From an uncultured Bacteroides sp. (GTDB lineage: Bacteria > Bacteroidota > Bacteroidia > Bacteroidales > Bacteroidaceae), in assembly GCA_905203765.1 (NCBI GenBank), contig CAJKXC010000081.1, positions 1-9,976 of the forward strand: a stretch of 9,976 nucleotides of DNA, read 5' to 3'. Made by a program: the position numbers and the translations under genes. This document shows positions 1 to 7,326 of the stretch, one piece after another; positions within the stretch are counted from its first letter, which is position 1, and each line of letters begins with the position of its first letter. A model generated the notes under the pieces. That model was not told the origin of the DNA and did no database searches. It saw nothing but the letters and a program-made list of their open reading frames with translations.

Positions 1-256
1 CGATGGCAAGAGGAGAGCCGTGATCGGTCCAGTTCACCATATCTTTGGTAGAATACACGCGCCATTCCTGCATCCAGAAAAAATCAGCCTTATCTTCATC
101 ATGTCCCGTATAGACATACAATGTGCCATCATGCACCATAGGAGCAGGGTCTGACGTATAACAGGTTTGCACAAACGGATTTTGCGCTCCTGCCTCATGG
201 GGTAGAGCACCTCCAAGCAGCAATAATGCCGCCACAAGTTTTGCTTTCAGATTCAT
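1..256 (-). CDS. GH43 family glycoside hydrolase, N-terminal fragment (gene runs off the window)
   Basis: Only the first 85 codons are in the window; the frame is open to the left edge. The predicted protein begins MNLKAKLVAALLLLGGALPH and has a type I signal peptide with likely cleavage after Ala24 (AGA|QN). It is therefore probably periplasmic or secreted and not a lipoprotein. The mature start contains TSDPAPMVHDG (about residues 34-44), the typical first blade of the GH43 five-bladed propeller. Asp36 is the expected catalytic base. It is followed by GTLYVYTGHDED and a YSTKDMVNWTDHG segment, which also recur in GH43 arabinofuranosidases and xylosidases. The start lies 7 bases after the esterase stop codon, so the two are almost certainly co-transcribed. 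Family membership is well supported. Arabinofuranosidase versus xylosidase activity cannot be decided from this fragment, although removal of xylan side chains fits the neighbours. Confidence 0.88.
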   Translation of the reverse strand, partial: MNLKAKLVAALLLLGGALPHEAGAQNPFVQTCYTSDPAPMVHDGTLYVYTGHDEDKADFFWMQEWRVYSTKDMVNWTDHGSPLAI

Positions 257-263
257 ATCATTT

Positions 264-2189
264 TCAATGTTTAAACAAGTGTGGAACAAACTCTTTCAGA
301 CAGCGTCTCCATGTGAGCCATTCGTGGCCGGTGCCTTGCGATTCATAATAAGCCACGTTGATGCCCAGTTTGCGGAGAGACTCCACCAACTGCTTCGTGC
401 CCATCTGTTCGTCCGTGCCGCAGCCGAGGAAGAGATAATGCACTTTCTTGTTGAACTTACCTGCATCGGCAAACACACCGTCGAAGCACGTTTTCACGTC
501 CAGCCCGAAAATCGCCCCGCTGAACCCGCCAATGTAGGAGAACATGTCGAGACGCGGCAACGCTGTTTGGAACGTCTGGTGTCCTCCCCACGACAAGCCT
601 GCCATTGCACGGTGTTCGCGGTCGGTCTTGGTGCGGAATGTACGGTCTATCATCGGAATGAGGTCTTTCAAAATGACATCATAGAAAGAAGCACCGTAAA
701 GCGCACGCTCTTCGTTCACATCTTTCCCCGGACGCGGCACGAAGGGAGTCTCCACATCTCCGCTATCCATCACCACGAGCATGGGCACGCACTTGCCGGT
801 GGCTATCAGGTTGTCCATGATGTAGTGCATATATCCCTGGGTGCTCCAGCCGGTTTCATCTTCTCCCATGCCGTGCTGCAAGTAGAGCACCGGATAGCGT
901 TTTTTGGGGTGAGACTCATACTCTGCCGGTGTGTACACCATGCAACGACGAAACTCTTTCTTCGCTTCCGAATAATAGGTGCAGGAGCGCACTTGCCCAT
1001 GCGACACTTGCTGCGGGCGATAGTAATCGCCCTCTGCCCCTTCGGGTATCTCGATGCCGCTCGCCATGCGGCAACAACCGAAGAAGGTGCACGAAGAGGG
1101 ATCTACCACCCTGAATCCGTCTACCAACAGGAAATAATAGTGGAATCCCACCGGCAGCGGGTCGGTCTTCACGCTCCACCAGCCGTGCTCGTCCATGGCC
1201 ATCTCATACTTCTTGCCGCAGACGTCTGCCTGCAAGCGTTTCACATCGGGAGCGTAGCAACGGAAATAAGCACGGTTGTCCTTGTCGATACGAGGGAAGT
1301 CGCTGCCGTGCATATTGGTGGGGGCTGCCACTGTGTGCTTCCACACATCATCGGGCGAAGGAAGTTCAATGCCCATCAGGTGGAGTGCCTGTGCCGCATA
1401 GCGGCGTCCCAGCACCCGGTAACCGGCAGCATCGAAGTGAAGATGGTCGGGAGCGCAGCTCAACCCCTTGGAGGAGACAATAGCGCAGTTCTTTATCACC
1501 TGCGGCAACATAGCAATTACCTCGTTCATGCCTGCACAAACACCACCGTGGTCGGCATTCACCACTTCACCGGCAATCAGGGGCACCTCGTCAGCCTGCA
1601 GATGAAGGTCAGCAAGCAGGTTGTCGTATACGCTCTTCACCTTTTGGGGCCACTCCTTGTCACCGGTGTTCGACTCGCCCTGATGTAGAAGTATCCCTTT
1701 TATCACACCGCTTTTCTGTGCAATGCGTGCCATCTTCACCAAACGGGTATACGGGTCGTTGTCATACTCTTTCAGCGTATTCACCATCCAGTCGGGAGCT
1801 GTTTTGATATACTCCTCGCATTTGTCTTTCTGGAAAAACTCGATCCGGCACCCGCCTATCGCCACGTGCACCACTCCGATGCGCACATGCGGGGGCAAGT
1901 TTTCTACCAAGGTCCGTCCGAAATAATCAGCCGGTGTCAGCCCGGTGTTCGGACGGCACAGCGGAGCGCGGGCGGGATACCATTCGCCTTTCACGCGTCC
2001 CAACTCTTTATTGTCTACCGCCGCCAACACTTGGAAGCGTGCATCCACCAGCGTATCTTGTGCTTCATAGCGGGCATTGCCTTCCATGTTAGACTGCCCT
2101 AGGCACAGATAAATGTAAAAGTTTGCATCCTGTGCAACCGCGCAAAGGCTTGCACACAACAAACAACTCAACAATAATAACTTCTTCAT
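264..2189 (-). CDS. Two-domain carbohydrate esterase: SGNH/CE6-like acetylesterase fused to CE1-like esterase
   Basis: This 641-residue protein is predicted to remove acyl groups from xylan. A type I signal peptide ends near Ala19 (AVA|QD), suggesting a periplasmic or secreted enzyme. The first domain (about 22-275) is SGNH/CE6-like (sialate O-acetylesterase fold). It has GQSNMEG at 31-37 with nucleophile Ser33, an oxyanion-type IGG at 111-113, HQGESNT at 169-175, and the catalytic Asp248-x-x-His251 pair in DHLHFD. An early-set (CBM48-like) beta domain follows at about 285-390. The C-terminal CE1-like alpha/beta hydrolase (about 400-641) shows LQHGMGEDE, nucleophile Ser533 in GLSWGG, a candidate acid at Asp593 or Glu594, and His622 in GHEW. 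All expected catalytic residues are present in both halves. By family, CE6 enzymes are acetylxylan esterases and CE1 members are acetylxylan or feruloyl esterases. The specificity of each half is inferred from the xylanase neighbours. The start is 22 bases after the GH5 stop. Confidence 0.92.
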   Translation of the reverse strand: MKKLLLLSCLLCASLCAVAQDANFYIYLCLGQSNMEGNARYEAQDTLVDARFQVLAAVDNKELGRVKGEWYPARAPLCRPNTGLTPADYFGRTLVENLPPHVRIGVVHVAIGGCRIEFFQKDKCEEYIKTAPDWMVNTLKEYDNDPYTRLVKMARIAQKSGVIKGILLHQGESNTGDKEWPQKVKSVYDNLLADLHLQADEVPLIAGEVVNADHGGVCAGMNEVIAMLPQVIKNCAIVSSKGLSCAPDHLHFDAAGYRVLGRRYAAQALHLMGIELPSPDDVWKHTVAAPTNMHGSDFPRIDKDNRAYFRCYAPDVKRLQADVCGKKYEMAMDEHGWWSVKTDPLPVGFHYYFLLVDGFRVVDPSSCTFFGCCRMASGIEIPEGAEGDYYRPQQVSHGQVRSCTYYSEAKKEFRRCMVYTPAEYESHPKKRYPVLYLQHGMGEDETGWSTQGYMHYIMDNLIATGKCVPMLVVMDSGDVETPFVPRPGKDVNEERALYGASFYDVILKDLIPMIDRTFRTKTDREHRAMAGLSWGGHQTFQTALPRLDMFSYIGGFSGAIFGLDVKTCFDGVFADAGKFNKKVHYLFLGCGTDEQMGTKQLVESLRKLGINVAYYESQGTGHEWLTWRRCLKEFVPHLFKH

Positions 2190-2211
2190 TTACTATCTTT
2201 CTATATTATAT

Positions 2212-4170
2212 TTATTCCAACTTCATGCTGCTTATCACAATCGGCTTGCCACCAGTCGACCAGAACCCGACAATGTAGAGGTGCGACGGGTCTACCCTAT
2301 TGCCGTCAGTATCTTTCATCTGCTGCAAATCTACCACCACTCTGCGTGTCTGTCCGAAATCGTAGGTGGCGGGCTTCGTCCAGTAGTCGTTCTTGTCAAA
2401 AAGGCGGAAAGAGACACCGCACTCGTTGTCGTTGCCCAATTCCACGGTCAGCCTCCGGTAGCCCGACAAGTCAAGTCCGCCGGGGTATTTCCATCCGCCA
2501 AAGCCATATTTGCCTGTCACCAAGATGCGGGTCGTTTCGTCAAAGGTGCCTTCTTCCCATATCGAAGGGTCAAACACGTCTTCCGTCAGCACAAAAGGCG
2601 AAACCACCGTCACCTGCAATGTCTGTTGCATGCTGTTTCCCGCTGCTGTGCGGTAAGTCACCGTTACCGTAGCATTGCCTGGTACCACTGCCACCAGTTT
2701 GCCAGTCGGCTCCACCTTCAGCACTTGTTCGTCCGAGCTATTGATAGTCGCCTCGGCAGTCACCATTCGCGAGGTGCCATCTTTATACACCGCCTTCACT
2801 TTCAGGTAGTGCACTCCTCCCATCTGCAACGAGCGTGTCGCCTGCTCGCCCATCAGTTCCAGTCTCTCGGGCTCGCCATTGACGGTCACTCCCTCGGCAT
2901 ACTCCTTGAACCAATGATACATTGCCCACGGACAGGCTTCGGGATCGTTGAGGAACGTATAGTTGCCCTCTGTACCCGGCACGTCCTTAAACGCTGCCAG
3001 CTCGTGGCTTCTTGTAGTGAAAAAGAGCCACGACACATTTCCCGCATTGTCGGCTATATATTTGAAGTTGGCGCCGAAGCCCTTGCCACCGGCTTCGCCT
3101 GTGATGCTTTTTCCCCAAGTGGCATCGTATTTCAAAGGTGCCCAGTCTATTTCCGTCACCATGATGGGGGCAATCGCCGCCACCGGACCTACTTGCGTAT
3201 CCCATCCGCGCTGGAAGGGCTCGTAGCCGCCACCGGTGGAAGAGCCGATTCCCTCGCCACTGTCTTTTTCGGCATCGCTGCCATACCATCCGGGATAGCA
3301 GTGCACGGCAAAGCCGATGTTATCGCCCTCGATGCGGTGGGTGGCATACCCGGCATACTGCGACTGGTAGGCCAAGCCTGGCACCCAAATGATATTACGG
3401 CAATGGCTCCTTATCTTGTCTACAATGGACTGGAAGTAAATCTTTGCATTGGCAAAGCAGGCATCGGAGGTGCTACCATAGGCGCCGTCGGTCCCTTTGA
3501 TGTTGACCGGTTCATTGGCAAGTTCGAACATGATGTCCGTATTGTTCTTCACTTTAGGATGTTGCGAAACGATGTCCCACACGTTAAGCAGGAACTGCTG
3601 ATAGCTATCGCCCACCTCTATTCCCTGATAAGGAGCTTCGTTGGGGCATACCCCGGGCGGGCGCATCACCACATACATTCCCTTAGATACAAAATACTCC
3701 GCCATCGGCACAAACAGTTCGTCGAGATACTTGCGGAAACGGGTCTCGGAAAAGCGTTCGTGCCCTTCGTATCGTACAAACGGCTTTGAAGTATCATCGC
3801 TCCAATAAGGGTCGAGATGCATCCGCACGAAGTTGAACTTCCATCCGGCAGCCACAATTCCGTCTACCATACGTTTGTTATAGCTGAGACACGACTGCAC
3901 GTCATAGTTAGTCCATGCGTTATCGTTAAAAAAGGGGCTGTAGGTCTGTGTAAATCCATGAAGATTGACCGTCTCGCCCTTTTCGTTTTTAAGGTAGCGC
4001 CCCTCTACGTGCAACACCGGCAACTGATGATAGTCTTTCTCCGGAGCCGGTTCGTCCTTAGGTGTTTCCGGTTCGGCAGGAATCTCCGGTTGTATAGGAA
4101 GAGAGCTTTCGTCTGAGCAAGACGCCAAAGTCATGCCTATCCACACCAGCAAATAAATTATCTTTTTCAT
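2212..4170 (-). CDS. GH5 endo-glycanase lipoprotein (probable xylanase) with Big_2-like and C-terminal beta domains
   Basis: The start at 4170 is preferred because it gives a standard lipoprotein signal, MKKIIYLLVWIGMTLASC. Lipidated Cys18 is followed by SDESS, an acidic surface-export type sequence. The in-frame extension to 4221 would overlap the upstream gene and bury this signal. A Pro/Glu-rich linker (25-46) leads to the GH5 barrel (about 53-425). Its signature residues are Arg116 and His118 in VRMHLD, acid/base Glu220 in ELANEP, His290 and Tyr292 in HCYPGW, nucleophile Glu340 in MVTEIDW, and Trp381. A Big_2-like Ig domain (about 430-523) ends in a characteristic NATVTVTY...QVTVV pattern. 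A Trp-rich beta region (528-652) looks like a carbohydrate-binding module but I cannot assign it. GH5 covers many activities. Endo-xylanase is inferred from the GH10, esterase and GH43 neighbours; endoglucanase or mannanase activity is not excluded by sequence alone. Probably surface-exposed. Confidence 0.9.
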   Translation of the reverse strand: MKKIIYLLVWIGMTLASCSDESSLPIQPEIPAEPETPKDEPAPEKDYHQLPVLHVEGRYLKNEKGETVNLHGFTQTYSPFFNDNAWTNYDVQSCLSYNKRMVDGIVAAGWKFNFVRMHLDPYWSDDTSKPFVRYEGHERFSETRFRKYLDELFVPMAEYFVSKGMYVVMRPPGVCPNEAPYQGIEVGDSYQQFLLNVWDIVSQHPKVKNNTDIMFELANEPVNIKGTDGAYGSTSDACFANAKIYFQSIVDKIRSHCRNIIWVPGLAYQSQYAGYATHRIEGDNIGFAVHCYPGWYGSDAEKDSGEGIGSSTGGGYEPFQRGWDTQVGPVAAIAPIMVTEIDWAPLKYDATWGKSITGEAGGKGFGANFKYIADNAGNVSWLFFTTRSHELAAFKDVPGTEGNYTFLNDPEACPWAMYHWFKEYAEGVTVNGEPERLELMGEQATRSLQMGGVHYLKVKAVYKDGTSRMVTAEATINSSDEQVLKVEPTGKLVAVVPGNATVTVTYRTAAGNSMQQTLQVTVVSPFVLTEDVFDPSIWEEGTFDETTRILVTGKYGFGGWKYPGGLDLSGYRRLTVELGNDNECGVSFRLFDKNDYWTKPATYDFGQTRRVVVDLQQMKDTDGNRVDPSHLYIVGFWSTGGKPIVISSMKLE

Positions 4171-4214
4171 AATGATGTTGATGTTACATAATAGTTGTTG
4201 CAAAAATAACAATA

Positions 4215-4952
4215 CTACCAATAGCGATAAAAACTATAGTTGTAAATACCGTCACCACTGATAGTTCCTTCATACAATTTATAGCCTTTTATATCACCAT
4301 GATAAAAAACTAACGGAGAGCCGTTATAATCCATTTCGTAAGTTCCTTTCGTTTCCCCTTTAGGAATAGTGATTGATGCACTACTCTCATACTTTCCACC
4401 ATCATTGTATGCTTCGTATGGGATTCTGCAACTTATATCTTTTTTTACGGGATAAGTTGTCGTGGCAGTAAAAATAGGATGATTGGAATACAGTTCTTTC
4501 ATTGAAATCATTATGCGATTATCAATTCCATTTTGAGTAATACCAACTGTTAATGTTTTATTAGATCCCGGCTGTTTCAATACAATTTTTCCACTTCTGA
4601 GAGAGGAAGTATTGTCCTGGGCTACTACCGATAGAACATATATATCATAATACTGAAAACATATAAGATAATCCAACCATGAAGGATCGCTCACTATTTC
4701 AGGTTGCAATAATGTTTTTGTTCCATTAACCTCTACATAGGAACATAAAGTTCTACTAAGAGGTTGTGAGTCATCCTTCGGACTAATAACAAAGTCCTCC
4801 ACTACATCCGAATCTGAAGCCCCAAAACAATATGTACTATCCGAATTTGCAGCCCTTGTAACTATATCTCCTACTTTATCTATATCAAACAGAATTTCAT
4901 TACTACAGCTACACCAAATAATCAAACTTAAAATAAATAATATGTTTTTCAT
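4215..4952 (-). CDS. BACON-domain lipoprotein of unknown function
   Basis: This 245-residue protein begins MKNILFILSLIIWCSC, a lipoprotein signal with probable lipidated Cys16, followed by SNE. Residues about 85-142 resemble a BACON domain: SDPSWLDY, then SLRSGKIVLKQ, ending in LTVGITQNG. BACON domains occur in Bacteroidetes glycan-degradation proteins and have been proposed to bind carbohydrate or mucin or to act as spacers. No catalytic motif is visible. The C-terminal part (about 145-245) looks like a second beta domain rich in Tyr, Gly and Thr that I do not recognise. The gene is clearly more AT-rich than its neighbours. It starts 79 bases after the GH10 stop, across a hairpin, and ends 44 bases before the GH5 start. 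A role as an accessory surface glycan-binding protein is inferred from position and lipidation only. Confidence 0.78.
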   Translation of the reverse strand: MKNILFILSLIIWCSCSNEILFDIDKVGDIVTRAANSDSTYCFGASDSDVVEDFVISPKDDSQPLSRTLCSYVEVNGTKTLLQPEIVSDPSWLDYLICFQYYDIYVLSVVAQDNTSSLRSGKIVLKQPGSNKTLTVGITQNGIDNRIMISMKELYSNHPIFTATTTYPVKKDISCRIPYEAYNDGGKYESSASITIPKGETKGTYEMDYNGSPLVFYHGDIKGYKLYEGTISGDGIYNYSFYRYW

Positions 4953-4978
4953 TATTATCCGACTTTTATTGAAACAAT

Positions 4979-5016
4979 AAAGGCAGCGGATTCATGTTAT
5001 ATGCCCCGCTGCCTTT
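4979..5016 (-). terminator. Intergenic hairpin between GH10 and BACON genes, possible intra-operon terminator or attenuator
   Basis: A perfect 11-bp inverted repeat (arms 4979-4989 and 5006-5016, core AAGGCAGCGG / CCGCTGCCTT) encloses a 16-base loop. The hairpin begins 15 bases after the GH10 stop codon and ends 26 bases before the next start. On the transcribed minus strand the second arm ends in TTT and continues ATTGTTTC, a weak interrupted U-tract. It may cause partial termination or protect the 3' end of the GH10 message while letting some transcription continue into the downstream genes. The inverted repeat is directly visible; its role is inference. Confidence 0.65.
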
Positions 5017-5031
5017 TCTTATCAATCTCTA

Positions 5032-7296
5032 TTATTTACCAGCCAATCCGTCAGCAAAACCGGCATAAGTATGCTTACGGTTGTAGTTGGAATCCCATAA
5101 ACCTACAGGTTCACCGCCACGCCAGTTAGAATCACCGGGGGCACCGGGAGCATCGGTAGCACACCACTGCGTGATGCCGTATTGCTGTGCCACAGGAATA
5201 ATCTCGAAGTATTTCTTCACGATAAACTTATAATATTCAGCCATCGCTTTATGTTGTTCTTCTGTCATATCCTTTGTCAACACCGTAGTGCCGCTTTCAT
5301 CCACATATCCCATATCCAGCTCAGATACTTTCACGAGTTTGCCACTCTTGGCTAAGATTTCAAACATTTTCACTACATGTTCTTCTTGCTTCTGCTGGTC
5401 AGCAGCATTGGCGCGATAAGCCACGTGCATCTGTGTACCGATACCGTCAATCTTTGTCACACCGTCAGATTCCCACTTCTCTATCCAGTGTACCAAGCTC
5501 TTGGCTTTCTGATTGTTATCCCAAGTGGATTCCAGATTGTAATCGTTGATGAAAAGTTTGAGAGGTTTAACACCACCGTTTTCTGCATAATATTTACGGG
5601 CGGCAGCTACAACAATACGAACATAATCTTCACTACCCAAGTAATCTTGCCAGTAGAAATTATTGGCAGCGTCAGCACCGGCATTAGATGCAGATTGCAA
5701 GACATAGAAACCTTCACCGTCGTTGCCACCACCTGAAATAGCTTCGTTCACTACATCCCAAGTAGTCACGTAACCACCAGTAGCTTTCATCATTCCTTCA
5801 ATCCAATTGTTCATTGCCCGAGTAAGCGCTTCTTTTTTCTCTTCGGGAGTAAGAGGAATAGTGTTACCTTTAGTAACTATTTGCAATTTGATATTATCAA
5901 AATAATATTTATTAGCAGGTGTATTGGGCGCGCCTACATCCAAGTTCCATGCAAAAGTCTGCATGTTTCCCTCAGGAGAAAGGGTAGTGTTAATAGTAAT
6001 AGTTTTTTCAAAGTGTTGCCATTCCGTAGTGAAACTAACAGCACACCCACCATCATAATGAATATAAGCTCCAGGGGCAGCATGAGCCTGAGACTCAGAA
6101 TTATTGGGTGTATCTGCACGATAATCGAAAGAGATACGTACAACATCATTTTCCACCAACGGACGGTCAGCATACAAAAAGAATTGAGTATCCCAACTGT
6201 TTGTTCCTCCACCAGCAGAAGTAACAACGAAAGCACGACTACCGTCTTTACCTACTCCATCAACAATATCGCAAGCAGCATTAGCTCCTCCCACATGAGT
6301 AGAAACAAAATTGGTAGTTTCACTGCCTTGCGCATCACCATTAGTAATGATGTCAGTTAAAATCTCTACTGCCGCATCTCCCGGTGTAGGTATAATTGAA
6401 TAAGAATGCGCATGCCAACTTGGTTTAGACCAATTAGAAGGCAGATTTCCTTCTTCAAAAGTTCCGTTCTTTATCATATTTTGCTCAGAACCTTTTTCAA
6501 CCAGCACCATGTCATCAAACCAAAGATCTCCTCCAAACTGTCCGAAATTGAATAACAAACGAGAACAATCACTATTAGGTGTAAATTCAATGCTTATTGT
6601 GCTCCATGTAGTTCCTGCTGAAATCTGTGGTATGCCATAATGTGTATTACCAGCATTCGGTGTTTCTATCCAAAGCGGAAATGTCACAGCTGATGAAGCC
6701 TTGGTTCTCATAGAGAATACATAAGATTTCCCTTGTAAAAGAGGAGATTCCAAATCATAGTAATTTTGCCAATCCCATGGATTCGCCTTCGCTTCAGAAG
6801 TATTGATATGCAAACAATTTCCTTCTCCTACAGAGGGCGGCAATTCTTTGTCTTTAATCAAAGAATTCAAATACTTATTATTCTGCTGTGCATGCCAAGC
6901 CAATGTATGTCCATATATAGTAATTCCGGCAGCTTGGGCGGCAGTGACAAATTTATCCACAGTTTCGAAATTCATCTCCCCTTTATCGTTCACACACGAA
7001 GCATATTTCATCGCATTGCCTGCGGTCACTTCGTCGAAGTTGGCTTCCGCTAAACGAAATACCAATCCTACTTCGATAAATTCGTTGGCTGCCAACGCTA
7101 ATCCCAATTTAAAATCGGGATTAGCTGCACGGTCTATGTACGATTTCAGCGGGGCATAATCATTCAGATACTCGTATTGCGCTATCGACTCCGGTTTTGT
7201 CACCGTGACATCGGCAATCTCGGTATCCACGCAAGAAGCCAGCAAAGCTGCTACCAGCGTGCCCCATACCATATTATTTTTTCTATTCATCTTCAT
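5032..7296 (-). CDS. GH10 endo-1,4-beta-xylanase lipoprotein with two CBM4/9-like modules inserted in the catalytic domain
   Basis: This 754-residue enzyme is predicted to cleave internal beta-1,4-xylosyl bonds. The lipoprotein signal ends LVAALLASC with lipidated Cys22, followed by VDTEIAD. A start at Met3 (7290) is also possible. The GH10 barrel begins about residue 36 and includes GHTLAWHAQ at 129-137. It is interrupted at about 155-475 and resumes with WDVVNEA (acid/base Glu518), INDYNLE (583-589), GIGTQMH (618-624) and VSELDMG (nucleophile Glu659). The C-terminal ITQWCATD and GLWD segments are also GH10-like. The insertion holds two beta-sandwich modules (about 170-268 and 325-475), each ending in a typical CBM4/9 strand (LWFDDMVLV and YYFDNIKL). 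This split architecture is known for Bacteroidetes xylanases encoded next to SusC/SusD pairs. It makes the protein longer than single-domain GH10 enzymes (about 350-400 residues). Lipidation and operon position suggest action at the cell surface. Confidence 0.96.
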   Translation of the reverse strand: MKMNRKNNMVWGTLVAALLASCVDTEIADVTVTKPESIAQYEYLNDYAPLKSYIDRAANPDFKLGLALAANEFIEVGLVFRLAEANFDEVTAGNAMKYASCVNDKGEMNFETVDKFVTAAQAAGITIYGHTLAWHAQQNNKYLNSLIKDKELPPSVGEGNCLHINTSEAKANPWDWQNYYDLESPLLQGKSYVFSMRTKASSAVTFPLWIETPNAGNTHYGIPQISAGTTWSTISIEFTPNSDCSRLLFNFGQFGGDLWFDDMVLVEKGSEQNMIKNGTFEEGNLPSNWSKPSWHAHSYSIIPTPGDAAVEILTDIITNGDAQGSETTNFVSTHVGGANAACDIVDGVGKDGSRAFVVTSAGGGTNSWDTQFFLYADRPLVENDVVRISFDYRADTPNNSESQAHAAPGAYIHYDGGCAVSFTTEWQHFEKTITINTTLSPEGNMQTFAWNLDVGAPNTPANKYYFDNIKLQIVTKGNTIPLTPEEKKEALTRAMNNWIEGMMKATGGYVTTWDVVNEAISGGGNDGEGFYVLQSASNAGADAANNFYWQDYLGSEDYVRIVVAAARKYYAENGGVKPLKLFINDYNLESTWDNNQKAKSLVHWIEKWESDGVTKIDGIGTQMHVAYRANAADQQKQEEHVVKMFEILAKSGKLVKVSELDMGYVDESGTTVLTKDMTEEQHKAMAEYYKFIVKKYFEIIPVAQQYGITQWCATDAPGAPGDSNWRGGEPVGLWDSNYNRKHTYAGFADGLAGK

Positions 7297-7326
7297 GTAG
7301 TTTTCTTAAATTGTTTAGATTGCGGT

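Noticed and set aside
267..1688. Long plus-strand open frame of 473 codons
   Set aside because: It lies opposite the esterase gene, has low-complexity His/Ala/Val-rich sequence with no recognisable domain, and reflects the GC-rich coding of the true gene.
264..2189. Esterase as a lipoprotein, because several cysteines (Cys9, Cys12, Cys16) lie in the signal peptide
   Set aside because: None sits in a convincing lipobox, and the segment ends in a good type I cleavage site (AVA|QD) after residue 19.
2281..3789. Long plus-strand open frame of 502 codons
   Set aside because: It is antisense to the GH5 gene, whose catalytic motifs are intact. The translated product shows no signal peptide or family motif.
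4171..4221. Upstream in-frame extension of the GH5 protein to 4221
   Set aside because: It would overlap the BACON gene end and place 17 residues before an otherwise ideal lipoprotein signal beginning at 4170.
4953..5031. Internal Bacteroides promoter upstream of the BACON gene
   Set aside because: I could not find a convincing TAnnTTTG -7 element with a matching -33 element on the minus strand. Only the hairpin is supported.
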